27,082 nucleotides of DNA from positions 1 through 27,082 of the forward strand of contig CAMLDR010000038.1 in the NCBI GenBank assembly GCA_946478775.1, in the 5' to 3' direction. The DNA is from an uncultured Flavobacteriales bacterium. GTDB taxonomy: Bacteria > Bacteroidota > Bacteroidia > Flavobacteriales > Crocinitomicaceae. Numbering within the stretch: position 1 is the stretch's first letter; each line of letters starts with the position of its first letter. The notes beneath the pieces are model-generated. The model was not told the DNA's origin. It saw only the letters and a program-made list of their open reading frames with translations, and ran no database searches. Below are positions 7,540-14,994 of the stretch, one piece after another. Position numbers and translations under genes: made by a program.

Positions 7540-8964
7540 TTATTTCACAAACCCTTTTCGGGTCATTTCACCCCAACCTCCCTGACCTTTCAGTTTTTGC
7601 CAGTTGCCTTTCAAAGCGGCATAAACAACGATCGGATGAAAAATGATGGGCTCCAGGAATGCAGCAATGACCAGCATTCGCAAATCTTTGAATGTATGAT
7701 AGCGCTTAAAGGTTGTTTCCTCTGCGTAAAGTGCCATCATGGAAAAAAGTATAGCAAAAATGTAGACAAAAAGTACAAGCAGTAAGAAGAATTTCCAGTT
7801 CAGAATGCCCAAAACGACAAACAGGATGGTAATTAAAAGACCTGTAAATTCAATGATGGGTGACCAAAACTCATAAATCGCCCAATAGGGATAACTCAGC
7901 ATTCCCAATAGTTTGTATTTGGGGTTCAGGCAGATTTTGCGGTGAATGTAAAGTGTTTCGTAAGTCCCTCTTGTCCATCGGCTTCGTTGCTTTATCAGGA
8001 TTTTATAATCTTCCGGCGCTTCGGTCCAGCAAAGCGGATCAGGAATGAACTGAACGGTGTGCGCTTCGTTCCGCTCAATCATATATCGGCGCATCCGGAC
8101 CACCAGTTCCATATCTTCACCAACTGTTTGGGTATTGTATCCGCCGCAGGCAAGCGCAATTTCTCGATCAAACATCCCGAAAGCACCGCTGATAAGCAAT
8201 AGTCCGTCCATTTTAGCCCAGGCCATCCGTCCAAGAATAAAAGCCCTCAGGTATTCCAGCACCTGGATCCGTGCAAGCATATTTTTCGGAGCTTTTACAC
8301 TGATCAGTTTTCCTCCTTTCACTACGCACGAATTGGCAATGCGCACAACGCCACCCGTAGCAATGATCCGCTTCTCCGATTTTTCAAGAAAAGGTTTACT
8401 GAGCTTCAATAATACGTCCTTGTCCATAATACAATCTACGTCGATACAGACAATAAAAGGATTTTCAGAAATGTTGATGCCCACATTCAGCGCGTCTGCT
8501 TTCCCTCCGTTCTCTTTGTCAACCACAATTAGTTTGACGAATGAGGGATTGGAAGAAACGTAAATTCCACGCACCTCTTTGGTTGGGATTCCCGGATGAT
8601 AGCTCTTATCAGAAAGGACCAATGAGAATTCCTTCGTTAACACTTCCATGGAATCATCCTTGCTGCCGTCATTTACAACGATCACATTATAGTTGTTGTA
8701 ATTAATACTGAGAAGCGAATGCACATTTTCAAGGATGGTTCGCCCTTCATTATAAGCCGGAGCGATCAATGAAACGGTGGGTGCATCACTTAGAGTAAGT
8801 AAAGCTTTGTAATTTACGAAACGGTTTTCCTTCAGGTATGATTTTAATGCACTGGCAGAAATAAAAGCAAGAATAAGATAAGACAGCATCACCGATACCG
8901 CGAAAATAAGGATCAGGTAGTTGAAAATGCTCACTCCTGTATCAAGCCATGGAATACTTGTCAT
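7540..8964 (-). CDS. Processive family 2 glycosyltransferase (exopolysaccharide synthase, PgaC/cellulose-synthase-like)
   Basis: The product is 474 residues. An N-terminal membrane segment (about 12-38) precedes a GT-A catalytic domain with the full processive GT2 signature: LIAPAYNEG, Asp99 in VVNDGSKDD, KADALN at 155-160, DxD at 175-177 (CIDVDC), Glu283-Asp284 in TVGEDMELV, and QRSRW at 326-330. Membrane helices follow at about 360-388, 391-411 and 430-450. This layout is that of inner-membrane synthases which polymerise a sugar nucleotide and push the chain through their own channel (PgaC, hyaluronan and cellulose synthases). The sugar cannot be read from sequence. The start overlaps the stop of the HEAT-like gene by 4 bases, indicating translational coupling. 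No PilZ-type c-di-GMP module is seen; control is more likely through the adjacent phosphorelay. Confidence 0.9.
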   Translation of the reverse strand: MTSIPWLDTGVSIFNYLILIFAVSVMLSYLILAFISASALKSYLKENRFVNYKALLTLSDAPTVSLIAPAYNEGRTILENVHSLLSINYNNYNVIVVNDGSKDDSMEVLTKEFSLVLSDKSYHPGIPTKEVRGIYVSSNPSFVKLIVVDKENGGKADALNVGINISENPFIVCIDVDCIMDKDVLLKLSKPFLEKSEKRIIATGGVVRIANSCVVKGGKLISVKAPKNMLARIQVLEYLRAFILGRMAWAKMDGLLLISGAFGMFDREIALACGGYNTQTVGEDMELVVRMRRYMIERNEAHTVQFIPDPLCWTEAPEDYKILIKQRSRWTRGTYETLYIHRKICLNPKYKLLGMLSYPYWAIYEFWSPIIEFTGLLITILFVVLGILNWKFFLLLVLFVYIFAILFSMMALYAEETTFKRYHTFKDLRMLVIAAFLEPIIFHPIVVYAALKGNWQKLKGQGGWGEMTRKGFVK

Positions 8965-9779
8965 GCCTGTATGTTTTTAATAATCTGTTCCCTGATTGCA
9001 GCCAGACTCACCTGGTATTTAGGCAGTAGTTCTTTTTGCATAGTGAGAATGGATTCATAATTTTCGTGGAGCTGAAAATAAGCTGTGATCCGCATACCAA
9101 GCAACACCAGGCTGCCGTTTTTGGATTCGAATAAAAGGTGAATTCCGTTAAAAGAAGAGAAAGACCTGATTTTTAGCTGGTAAATAATACAGCTTTGAGT
9201 CCAGTCATCAATCGGAATTTCCGGCAGGGAAAACTTATACAGTCCCTGCATTCCTTCCAGCGTAATCAAGCCGATGAATGCTTCCTTTTTGACATGGGTA
9301 TTCGGATGATCGAGCAATACCCTCATCACACCAAAAGCTTCGTGCACATTTAATACGGAAAGCACCCGGATTCCCTCTACAACTTCTACCCAGCGGTTGG
9401 ATTTCAGTTTTTTATAGGAGAAATCAGCAAGGTCAGACAATACAAAAAAGTTCTCGAGGATCTTGCGCTGTTCTCCTGCATAGTTTCGGTAAAGTGAAAT
9501 GATGGAACGTGTCATGGCACGATTCAATAAAGCGCTTTTAGGAAGTGCATGGAACTCTTGGAGCGCTTCCTCCATCGTAGTAATGCCGAATAGAAGATTG
9601 AACAGGATTTCATTACCGACCTTCTGATGATGCTCACTTTTCCGCTGATTCCTCAGTTTATGGCTGCGTTTAATAAAGGTTGCGGTAAGAAAGAACAAAA
9701 AGAACCCGAAAAAAAGGCAGATTGCTCCGGTCAGGAATAGTACCAGTTCTTGTTCGTTATGTGCTTCTTTTCCGTTCAT
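8961..9779 (-). CDS. Membrane-anchored HEAT-like repeat protein (paralogue 2)
   Basis: The product is 272 residues. The transmembrane segment at about 12-34 (VLFLTGAICLFFGFFLFFLT) is followed by a basic stretch (FIKRSHKLRNQRK), which suggests a cytoplasmic C-terminal domain. The soluble part is helical, with the same landmarks as the protein at 6153-6944: ILFNLLFG, ILENFFVLSDLADFSYKKL, HVKKEAFIGLITLEGMQGL, and SLVLLGMRIT near the end. It starts 3 bases after the YaiO-like gene and its stop overlaps the glycosyltransferase start (ATGA), so it sits exactly between porin and synthase genes. PgaD-like partners of synthases are small two-helix membrane proteins and look nothing like this. A scaffold connecting the synthase with a response regulator is my favoured inference. 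Confidence 0.75.
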   Translation of the reverse strand: MNGKEAHNEQELVLFLTGAICLFFGFFLFFLTATFIKRSHKLRNQRKSEHHQKVGNEILFNLLFGITTMEEALQEFHALPKSALLNRAMTRSIISLYRNYAGEQRKILENFFVLSDLADFSYKKLKSNRWVEVVEGIRVLSVLNVHEAFGVMRVLLDHPNTHVKKEAFIGLITLEGMQGLYKFSLPEIPIDDWTQSCIIYQLKIRSFSSFNGIHLLFESKNGSLVLLGMRITAYFQLHENYESILTMQKELLPKYQVSLAAIREQIIKNIQA

Positions 9780-9782
9780 GCC

Positions 9783-11012
9783 TTAAAATCGGAAAGATAG
9801 TATTAACTGAAAAGTATACCTGTTGCGGTATGTTTTCGGAATATATTCTTCATACTCAAACATGAAAATGGGCTGAATGAACCAATTGTGTTTGATCCGT
9901 AAACGGGTGTTGATCCCCACACGGTAAGCTTTCAACCTGCTCAATACATCAGAAGTCAGATAGAAATAAGGAAGGTTGCCGTATTGCAAATCAAGCTGAA
10001 TATACGACTCTTTATCGGGGAATGCCTTTCTGACATAAACCAAATGCGAAGCAAGTGTTTTGCTGTTGTCTAAAAAGGAAATAAATGGTCGGTAATTGAC
10101 TCCCCAGCCACCTGAAGACTGAACCCCGATATGTCCGGTTACCAGTAAGGGATCATTCTGCTTGCCGAAATAAAGGTATCGTGCACCAAGTGAAGCACTC
10201 AAATATTTGTGCTCGTGATAAAATTCCAAACCTGCACGAACCTGCGGAAAGATTGACTTCTTTTCGGAGATCCCAAAGTTTGCATAGAGGTAGTTCATTT
10301 TTTTTATTTTGATATATGCATCCGTTTCAACCTGGAATGCATGCTTATCAAACATATTCGCATAGTTGGCTCGTAGAACATAGGTGTTGGTGTTCACTTT
10401 ACGTGCATATTCCACAAAACCGATTTGCTGTAGGTCAAAGGCTGACTGATCAAATGCAGTGAGTAAATAACCGGCTGAAACCAGGTTCTTTTGCTTTTTC
10501 AGGATAAGGGTCCGAAGGTAATCCACCGCTTTGTATTCGGGATCCGTTCTCGGGATTTGATCCAATTGTTCCAATGCTTTTTGGTCCTCGTTCAATTGTT
10601 CAAATGCCAATGCCTTTTGATAGTAATAGTGGTTTTTAGAATTCGGGAAATGGTTTAGTCCAAGGTTTGCATATTGAATGACTTCTGCCCAGCTTTTGAG
10701 ATCAAATTCAATCCGGATAAGCAAATTCAGGTTGTCTTCACTTAATTCTTCGGGTGTCCGGGCTTTCAGAAGGACCTCTTTTGCTTTTTGAGAAGAACCG
10801 CTCCATAAGTAAAGAGCCGACAAATAATCGGAATAATCCCTGTTTTCAGGATAATGGGATTGCAGACCGTCAAGCATTGCAATAGCCTCTTTGTATTTGT
10901 TCTTTTCTGCAAGGGATTTTACTTCCGAAAATAAAGAATCAGGATTGCTGACCTGACCCATGAGATTCTGAGCAAGGATCAGGAAGAGTATCAAAAGCAG
11001 TTTATTTCTCAT
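9783..11012 (-). CDS. YaiO-like outer-membrane beta-barrel protein with N-terminal TPR domain
   Basis: The product is 409 residues. The signal peptide is MRNKLLLILFLILAQNLMGQ. Residues about 25-180 are TPR-like helices (LAEKNKYKEAIAMLDGLQSH, QKALAFEQLNEDQKALEQLD). From about 190 on the chain alternates in beta strands (RKVNTNTYVLRANYANMF, YLSASLGARYLYFG) and ends in LILSFRF, whose aromatic terminus is typical of outer-membrane barrels. TPR plus barrel is the plan of the exopolysaccharide export porins PgaA and, in a shorter form, YaiO; E. coli yaiO also lies beside a GT2 gene, yaiP. It lies between response regulator (17-base gap) and HEAT-like gene (3-base gap). The likely role is passing the polymer through the outer membrane. 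Confidence 0.82.
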   Translation of the reverse strand: MRNKLLLILFLILAQNLMGQVSNPDSLFSEVKSLAEKNKYKEAIAMLDGLQSHYPENRDYSDYLSALYLWSGSSQKAKEVLLKARTPEELSEDNLNLLIRIEFDLKSWAEVIQYANLGLNHFPNSKNHYYYQKALAFEQLNEDQKALEQLDQIPRTDPEYKAVDYLRTLILKKQKNLVSAGYLLTAFDQSAFDLQQIGFVEYARKVNTNTYVLRANYANMFDKHAFQVETDAYIKIKKMNYLYANFGISEKKSIFPQVRAGLEFYHEHKYLSASLGARYLYFGKQNDPLLVTGHIGVQSSGGWGVNYRPFISFLDNSKTLASHLVYVRKAFPDKESYIQLDLQYGNLPYFYLTSDVLSRLKAYRVGINTRLRIKHNWFIQPIFMFEYEEYIPKTYRNRYTFQLILSFRF

Positions 11013-11029
11013 TGAATGTCTTAGGGAAT

Positions 11030-11383
11030 TCAGGATAATTTTTCAATACGTTTCAGTAGTACCTGCGGACTAAACGGTTTGGCAACGAATTCATCCGCAC
11101 CCAGTTCAAAGACTTCTACCTCCGTAGATTCGATGGATTGAGAGGTCAGCACAATTTTCTTGATATGCTTATAAGGATTGCTCGAATGAAGCACCTGTTT
11201 TCCTCCGGCAAATGGAAGGTTGAGGTCTGTAATGATCAGCTGAATCTGTTCGTGATTCTCCTGGATATACTGAATAGCATCTGCCCCATTATCGAATTCC
11301 TCTACGGAATACCCTTTCGAGCGCAGGAAAAATGCGAGTGATTTTCTCAGGATATCTTCGTCTTCTATCAATACTAAATTCAT
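11030..11383 (-). CDS. Single-domain response regulator (paralogue 2)
   Basis: The product is a 117-residue receiver domain only. Conserved residues are Glu7-Asp8, phosphoacceptor Asp53 (ITDLNLPFAG), Thr80 and Lys102 (VAKPFSP). Its start codon lies 1 base after the hybrid kinase stop, so kinase and receiver are surely co-transcribed and probably a cognate pair: Hpt His746 of the kinase would phosphorylate Asp53. Without an output domain the signal must pass by protein contact, most simply to products of the same operon. Compared with the paralogue at 7008-7370, differences cluster in the first half and in the loop after Thr80, while the phosphorylation site and the AGGKQVLHSS segment are unchanged. 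Confidence 0.93.
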   Translation of the reverse strand: MNLVLIEDEDILRKSLAFFLRSKGYSVEEFDNGADAIQYIQENHEQIQLIITDLNLPFAGGKQVLHSSNPYKHIKKIVLTSQSIESTEVEVFELGADEFVAKPFSPQVLLKRIEKLS

Positions 11384-11384
11384 G

Positions 11385-13778
11385 TTACTTAATTAATGTT
11401 TGGATATGCCGGTGTGCTAATTCGATTTGTGCTTCGAGGTCCCTGAGTTGCTGATCAAATTCCGATTGATCTGTCCCTCTTTCGATCCGGTCCAAAAGCG
11501 AAGTGTCCATTAAGAACATCCCGAAAGAAGATTTCAGTTGGTGTGCCTGTTTCGAAATAGAACTCCAATCCTGTTCGGTATGGAACTGTTTCATTTTAGT
11601 TACTCCTTCCACAGATTGTTCCAGGAAAAGTTGGAGCATTTGGTTCTCAAAGTGGGCGTTTCCCACGGAAGCTTCCCGGATTATTTCCAGTGAAAATGCA
11701 ATTTCAGTTTTGTTGTCTGCATATTCTTCTCTTTTTAACCAGGGAGCGATCAGTTCAAACAACTCGCTTTTCTTGAAAGGTTTTGAAAGGTAATTGTTCA
11801 TTCCTATGGCAACACATTTGTCTTTCTCCTTGGTAATGGAATGTGCGGTCAGTGCAACAATTGGCGTGTTGGATTTTAGTTCATTCCGAATATAGGAAGT
11901 GGCCTGGTAACCATCCATTTCGGGCATTTGAATGTCCATTAAAACCAAATCGTAGTTCCTTTGCTGAAAGAGTTCCACTCCTATTTTTCCGTTCTCCGCT
12001 ATATCCAACTCAATATTGGTGGAAGCAAACAGGTGCTGTGCAAGTATCCGGTTGGCTTCATTGTCTTCGCACATGAGCACTTTTCCACAAAGAAAACTGT
12101 AATCAATAATCGGAAGAATCGCTTCCTGACTCTCCTGGTGCTCCGGTACTGCATAGGTCAAAGTAAACTTGAATTCAGTCAGTTCTCCCGGTTTACTGGT
12201 TACGGCAATAGTTCCGCCCTGTTTTTCAACCAGTAATTTACAGATATTCAATCCAAGTCCGGTACCCCCGTATTTCCGGGTGGTATTTTCTTCTGCTTGG
12301 GTGAAGCGTCCAAAAACGCTTTCGAGTTTTTCCTCCGGAATTCCAATCCCCGTATCTGAAACGGTGAAAGTGAATGCTGCCGTATGTGGGTCTTTTAGTT
12401 CGGAAGAAAGCCGCAGTTTGACTTCTCCGTCTGTGGTGAATTTCAATGCATTGTCCAGCAGATTAATCAGCACTTGCTCCAAACGGTGAGGATCTCCGTG
12501 AATGAGTAAAGGTACAGTTGGCTCAATTTCGTAATTGAAGAGCAGTTTTTTCTGATGTGCTTTTCCGTTCAGAATGGAAAAAACATTCTCAATCGTCGCA
12601 CGGATATTAAAATCACGCAGATCGAATTGGAACAAACCTGCCTCAATTTTACTCAGGTCTAAAATGCCGTTTACCAGGTAAAGAAGCGTATCACCGGCTG
12701 TTTTCACAGATTTCAACTGTTTCTGCTTCTGGCTGTTGATTTCTTCTTCGATCAAAAGGTCGGTGAAACCTAAAATGGCGTGTATCGGCGAGCGCAGTTC
12801 GTGACTGATATTTGCAATGAAATGGTCTTTTTGGCTGCTCAGTTCCTCTAGTGAATTAATGGCCAGCACATCATTGGTGATATCAATGGAAATAGTGGTA
12901 ATTCGGGTAACCTCACCGTTCAAATCGATCACCGGGCTGTAAGATGCCTGGACCCAAAGTTCCTTCCCTTCCTTGTTTTTACGTTTGAATTTTCCCGCAT
13001 AAGGCTCTCCGGCTGCCATTTTCTCCCAAACAAAGTCGTTGCCTTCGTTTACCGATTCGGCAATAAAAATGCGGTGTTTCTGACCAATCAGCTCCGCTAC
13101 AGAATAGCCCATCATTTCCGCATAACGCTCATTCAGATTTAAGATTGTTCCATCGATGGAGAACTCAATGATCGCGTTGGACTGCGAAATGGCTTCCAAT
13201 AAATTGTTGTAGATCTTCTCCTGCGTCTGGATTTGCTTTTGGGAGATTTCAATCTTTTCATTCAGGACGTCTTTCAGTTCGCCCTCCATTTCCTCGTTGC
13301 GTCTTTTCGTTTCCAGGTGAATCATGACCATCTTTGCCACATCACGTAAAGTCTGTTTTTGGATCTCGCTCAATTGCTGTGGTTTGAAATCAGCAGCACA
13401 AACAGAACCGATGGTGTAGCCACTTTCAGAGCGAAGAGGAATACTTGCATAAAAGCGAATCCCGTTTTCAGCCTGCACAGATGCATTGTTTATCAGGCGG
13501 TCATCTTTAAGCGTATCCTGGATTTCCATGATGTCTTTTTCCAGCAGCGAATACTGACAAATGGTTTCTTCAATCGGAATTTCATGGATGTCAATTCCAA
13601 TTTTTGCCTTGTACCATTGGCGTTTATCATCAATAAATGTAATGAGCGAAATGGGTGTATTGCAAATCGTAGAAACAAGACTGTTCAGTGTATCGTAAAA
13701 TTCTTCCGCCGGTGTGTCGATCACTGCGTAAGCCAGAAGAGCCTTGAGTCTGTTGATATCTTTGATGTAATTATTCAA
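11385..13778 (-). CDS. Soluble hybrid histidine kinase: GAF-PAS-HisKA-HATPase-REC-Hpt
   Basis: The product is 797 residues with no membrane segment. Order: GAF at about 10-155, a coiled linker (155-190), PAS at about 192-305, HisKA with phospho-His326 (ANISHELRSPIHAILGF), HATPase with N-box Asn443 (LLDNALKF), G1 Asp475 (SDTGIGIP) and G2 GGTGLGL (504-510), a receiver with Asp615 (LVLMDIQMPEMDGY) and Lys666 (YLSKPF), and a C-terminal Hpt with His746 (SKQAHQLKSSFGMF). It therefore holds a complete His-Asp-His relay and needs only a final Asp, which the adjacent receiver (1 base downstream) supplies. GAF and PAS suggest an intracellular ligand, redox or light-type signal; no binding residue identifies it. 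It is the first gene of the minus-strand exopolysaccharide cluster. Confidence 0.95.
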   Translation of the reverse strand: MNNYIKDINRLKALLAYAVIDTPAEEFYDTLNSLVSTICNTPISLITFIDDKRQWYKAKIGIDIHEIPIEETICQYSLLEKDIMEIQDTLKDDRLINNASVQAENGIRFYASIPLRSESGYTIGSVCAADFKPQQLSEIQKQTLRDVAKMVMIHLETKRRNEEMEGELKDVLNEKIEISQKQIQTQEKIYNNLLEAISQSNAIIEFSIDGTILNLNERYAEMMGYSVAELIGQKHRIFIAESVNEGNDFVWEKMAAGEPYAGKFKRKNKEGKELWVQASYSPVIDLNGEVTRITTISIDITNDVLAINSLEELSSQKDHFIANISHELRSPIHAILGFTDLLIEEEINSQKQKQLKSVKTAGDTLLYLVNGILDLSKIEAGLFQFDLRDFNIRATIENVFSILNGKAHQKKLLFNYEIEPTVPLLIHGDPHRLEQVLINLLDNALKFTTDGEVKLRLSSELKDPHTAAFTFTVSDTGIGIPEEKLESVFGRFTQAEENTTRKYGGTGLGLNICKLLVEKQGGTIAVTSKPGELTEFKFTLTYAVPEHQESQEAILPIIDYSFLCGKVLMCEDNEANRILAQHLFASTNIELDIAENGKIGVELFQQRNYDLVLMDIQMPEMDGYQATSYIRNELKSNTPIVALTAHSITKEKDKCVAIGMNNYLSKPFKKSELFELIAPWLKREEYADNKTEIAFSLEIIREASVGNAHFENQMLQLFLEQSVEGVTKMKQFHTEQDWSSISKQAHQLKSSFGMFLMDTSLLDRIERGTDQSEFDQQLRDLEAQIELAHRHIQTLIK

Positions 13779-13803
13779 TGGTAGTGTTAAAAGAGTTACT
13801 TAG

Positions 13804-13835
13804 CAAAAATACCACTTTTAGAAGTAAATACTAAA
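13804..13835 (-). promoter_or_regulatory. Candidate promoter of the kinase/exopolysaccharide operon
   Basis: On the minus strand TTTA (13835-13832), one base off TTTG, is followed after 20 bases by TATTTTTG (13811-13804), a full match to TAnnTTTG. Transcription would begin about 20 bases before the kinase start at 13778. No other good candidate lies between this gene and its upstream neighbour. Confidence 0.5.
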
Positions 13836-13872
13836 GGCATTGAACGAAAGATTTAATTCGAAATGGAATGGG

Positions 13873-14349
13873 TTAAAAATCAAGTAGATCTGATGGATCT
13901 CTCCGGTCCTGCGGTTTTTCCGTAATGGCTTTTGTAAAGGATTGTGCGATCAGGATGACCTGTGAAATGAGCGTGAGGTAAAAACCGGAAAGCATTTCGT
14001 CCGGAAGCGGTGCGGTGCTGAGTTTGTCAGAAGTACTTGCCATCAGCACCACCAATGAAATAACAAAGATACAAGCCGCCAGGATTGCTGTGAGAAGTGA
14101 TTTTGGGAAAAAGAACCGCGATAGTACAAAAACGAATGCCAAAGCAAGATTAACCAGCGCGAATAAAGATCCGAAGCCGTTGAAGACACACATCCGGAGT
14201 CCGAAATCAGGCGAATCGTAAACGGCTATCACAGAAAAATTTCCGTTAAGGATTACTCCTTTTCTGGGACCTTCAAAAAATGGCAGAAACATCGAAATGA
14301 GGATCACTCCAAAACAGATAAGGGTAAGAATGGCAGACTTGTTTTTCAT
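13873..14349 (-). CDS. Small integral membrane protein, four predicted helices
   Basis: The product is 158 residues. Hydrophobic segments lie at about 6-24 (AILTLICFGVILISMFLPFF), 57-78, 83-106 and 124-140. The loop after the first helix is polar and probably outside (FEGPRKGVILNGNFSVIAVYD). The C-terminal tail is charged (KPQDRRDPSDLLDF). No enzyme or transporter motif is recognised. It is on the same strand as the kinase operon but ends 94 bases before it, and the kinase has a promoter candidate of its own, so co-transcription is doubtful. The function is unknown. Confidence 0.7.
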   Translation of the reverse strand: MKNKSAILTLICFGVILISMFLPFFEGPRKGVILNGNFSVIAVYDSPDFGLRMCVFNGFGSLFALVNLALAFVFVLSRFFFPKSLLTAILAACIFVISLVVLMASTSDKLSTAPLPDEMLSGFYLTLISQVILIAQSFTKAITEKPQDRRDPSDLLDF

Positions 14350-14398
14350 TGATAGACCGGTTCGATCCGTTTCAGTTCTCCGGACTAATGTAAGATTT

Positions 14399-14563
14399 TT
14401 AAATGAATGTCTTAATTAAGGGACAAGACTTCGACAAAGTCGGAATAGGAATCAGTCCCGTTGTAAAATCCACAGCGCCTCTCGTTGGGAAATAAAATGA
14501 GTACCCGATCACATAAACTCCCGGTTTGTTCAATTCGAACAGCGAATTCTTCATTCCAACCAT
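14399..14563 (-). pseudogene. Possible small ORF or remnant of a secreted-protein gene (54 codons)
   Basis: A minus-strand frame from ATG 14563 to TAA 14399 encodes 54 residues with a protein-like composition, including GVYVIGYSFYFPTRGAVDF and TTGLIPIPTL. The frame remains open another ten codons upstream, to a TAA about 30 bases beyond the ATG, with no start there. It could be a genuine small protein or the surviving C-terminal end of a decayed gene. There is no signal peptide, known motif or clear ribosome-binding site. The rest of the 270-base gap between the two divergent genes holds nothing else I can name. Confidence 0.3.
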
Positions 14564-14619
14564 TAAAACGGGTTCATTTTGAGAACTTTTTGTTTAATTT
14601 GTACAAAACTTTCTAAAAC

Positions 14620-14991
14620 ATGAAAAAACTAATTATCGGATCTATTTGTGCCTTATCTCTATTTGCGTGTACAAAAGAAAAGTTTACAGGGACCCACTCT
14701 TTTTGGTATAATACGGAAACTGCAGACGATTTATTGGCTTATGGAGTGGATGAGTTGACTTTGTATGTGGATGGCGCAGAAATAGCTACCATCGATGCTT
14801 ATGAGCATTATGCGGCAGATCCGGGTTGCGGAGTGGGTAATTTTGTTTACACCGATCAAATGTTCAAAAGAGAGAATAAAACACATGCTTATCGAATTGT
14901 GGATGAAGCCGACAGCCTGATCTTTGAGGGAACTTTCCAAATGATTCAAAAAGAGGCCTGCAGTTCGACTAAGTTGGCACTCACCTTCTAA
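14620..14991 (+). CDS. Small hypothetical lipoprotein
   Basis: The product is 123 residues. The N-terminus, MKKLIIGSICALSLFACTKE, carries lipobox LFAC with lipidation expected at Cys17. The mature part is short and beta-rich (DELTLYVDGAEIATIDAYEH, AYRIVDEADSLIFEGTFQM) with two further cysteines (GCG and EACSS) that could pair. No family is recognised. Its TAA stop is followed two codons later, in the same frame, by the apparent TTG start of the ceramidase-like gene, so the two are almost certainly co-transcribed and perhaps translationally coupled. Confidence 0.7.
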   Translation: MKKLIIGSICALSLFACTKEKFTGTHSFWYNTETADDLLAYGVDELTLYVDGAEIATIDAYEHYAADPGCGVGNFVYTDQMFKRENKTHAYRIVDEADSLIFEGTFQMIQKEACSSTKLALTF

Positions 14992-14994
14992 ATT

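Noticed and set aside
8057..8563. 168-codon plus-strand frame opposite the glycosyltransferase
   Set aside because: The minus-strand frame has all GT2 motifs; the plus-strand product is Ser/Ile/Pro-rich with no motif, a typical antisense shadow.
13359..13784. 141-codon plus-strand frame opposite the kinase GAF domain
   Set aside because: Antisense to a well-conserved kinase and without recognisable features.
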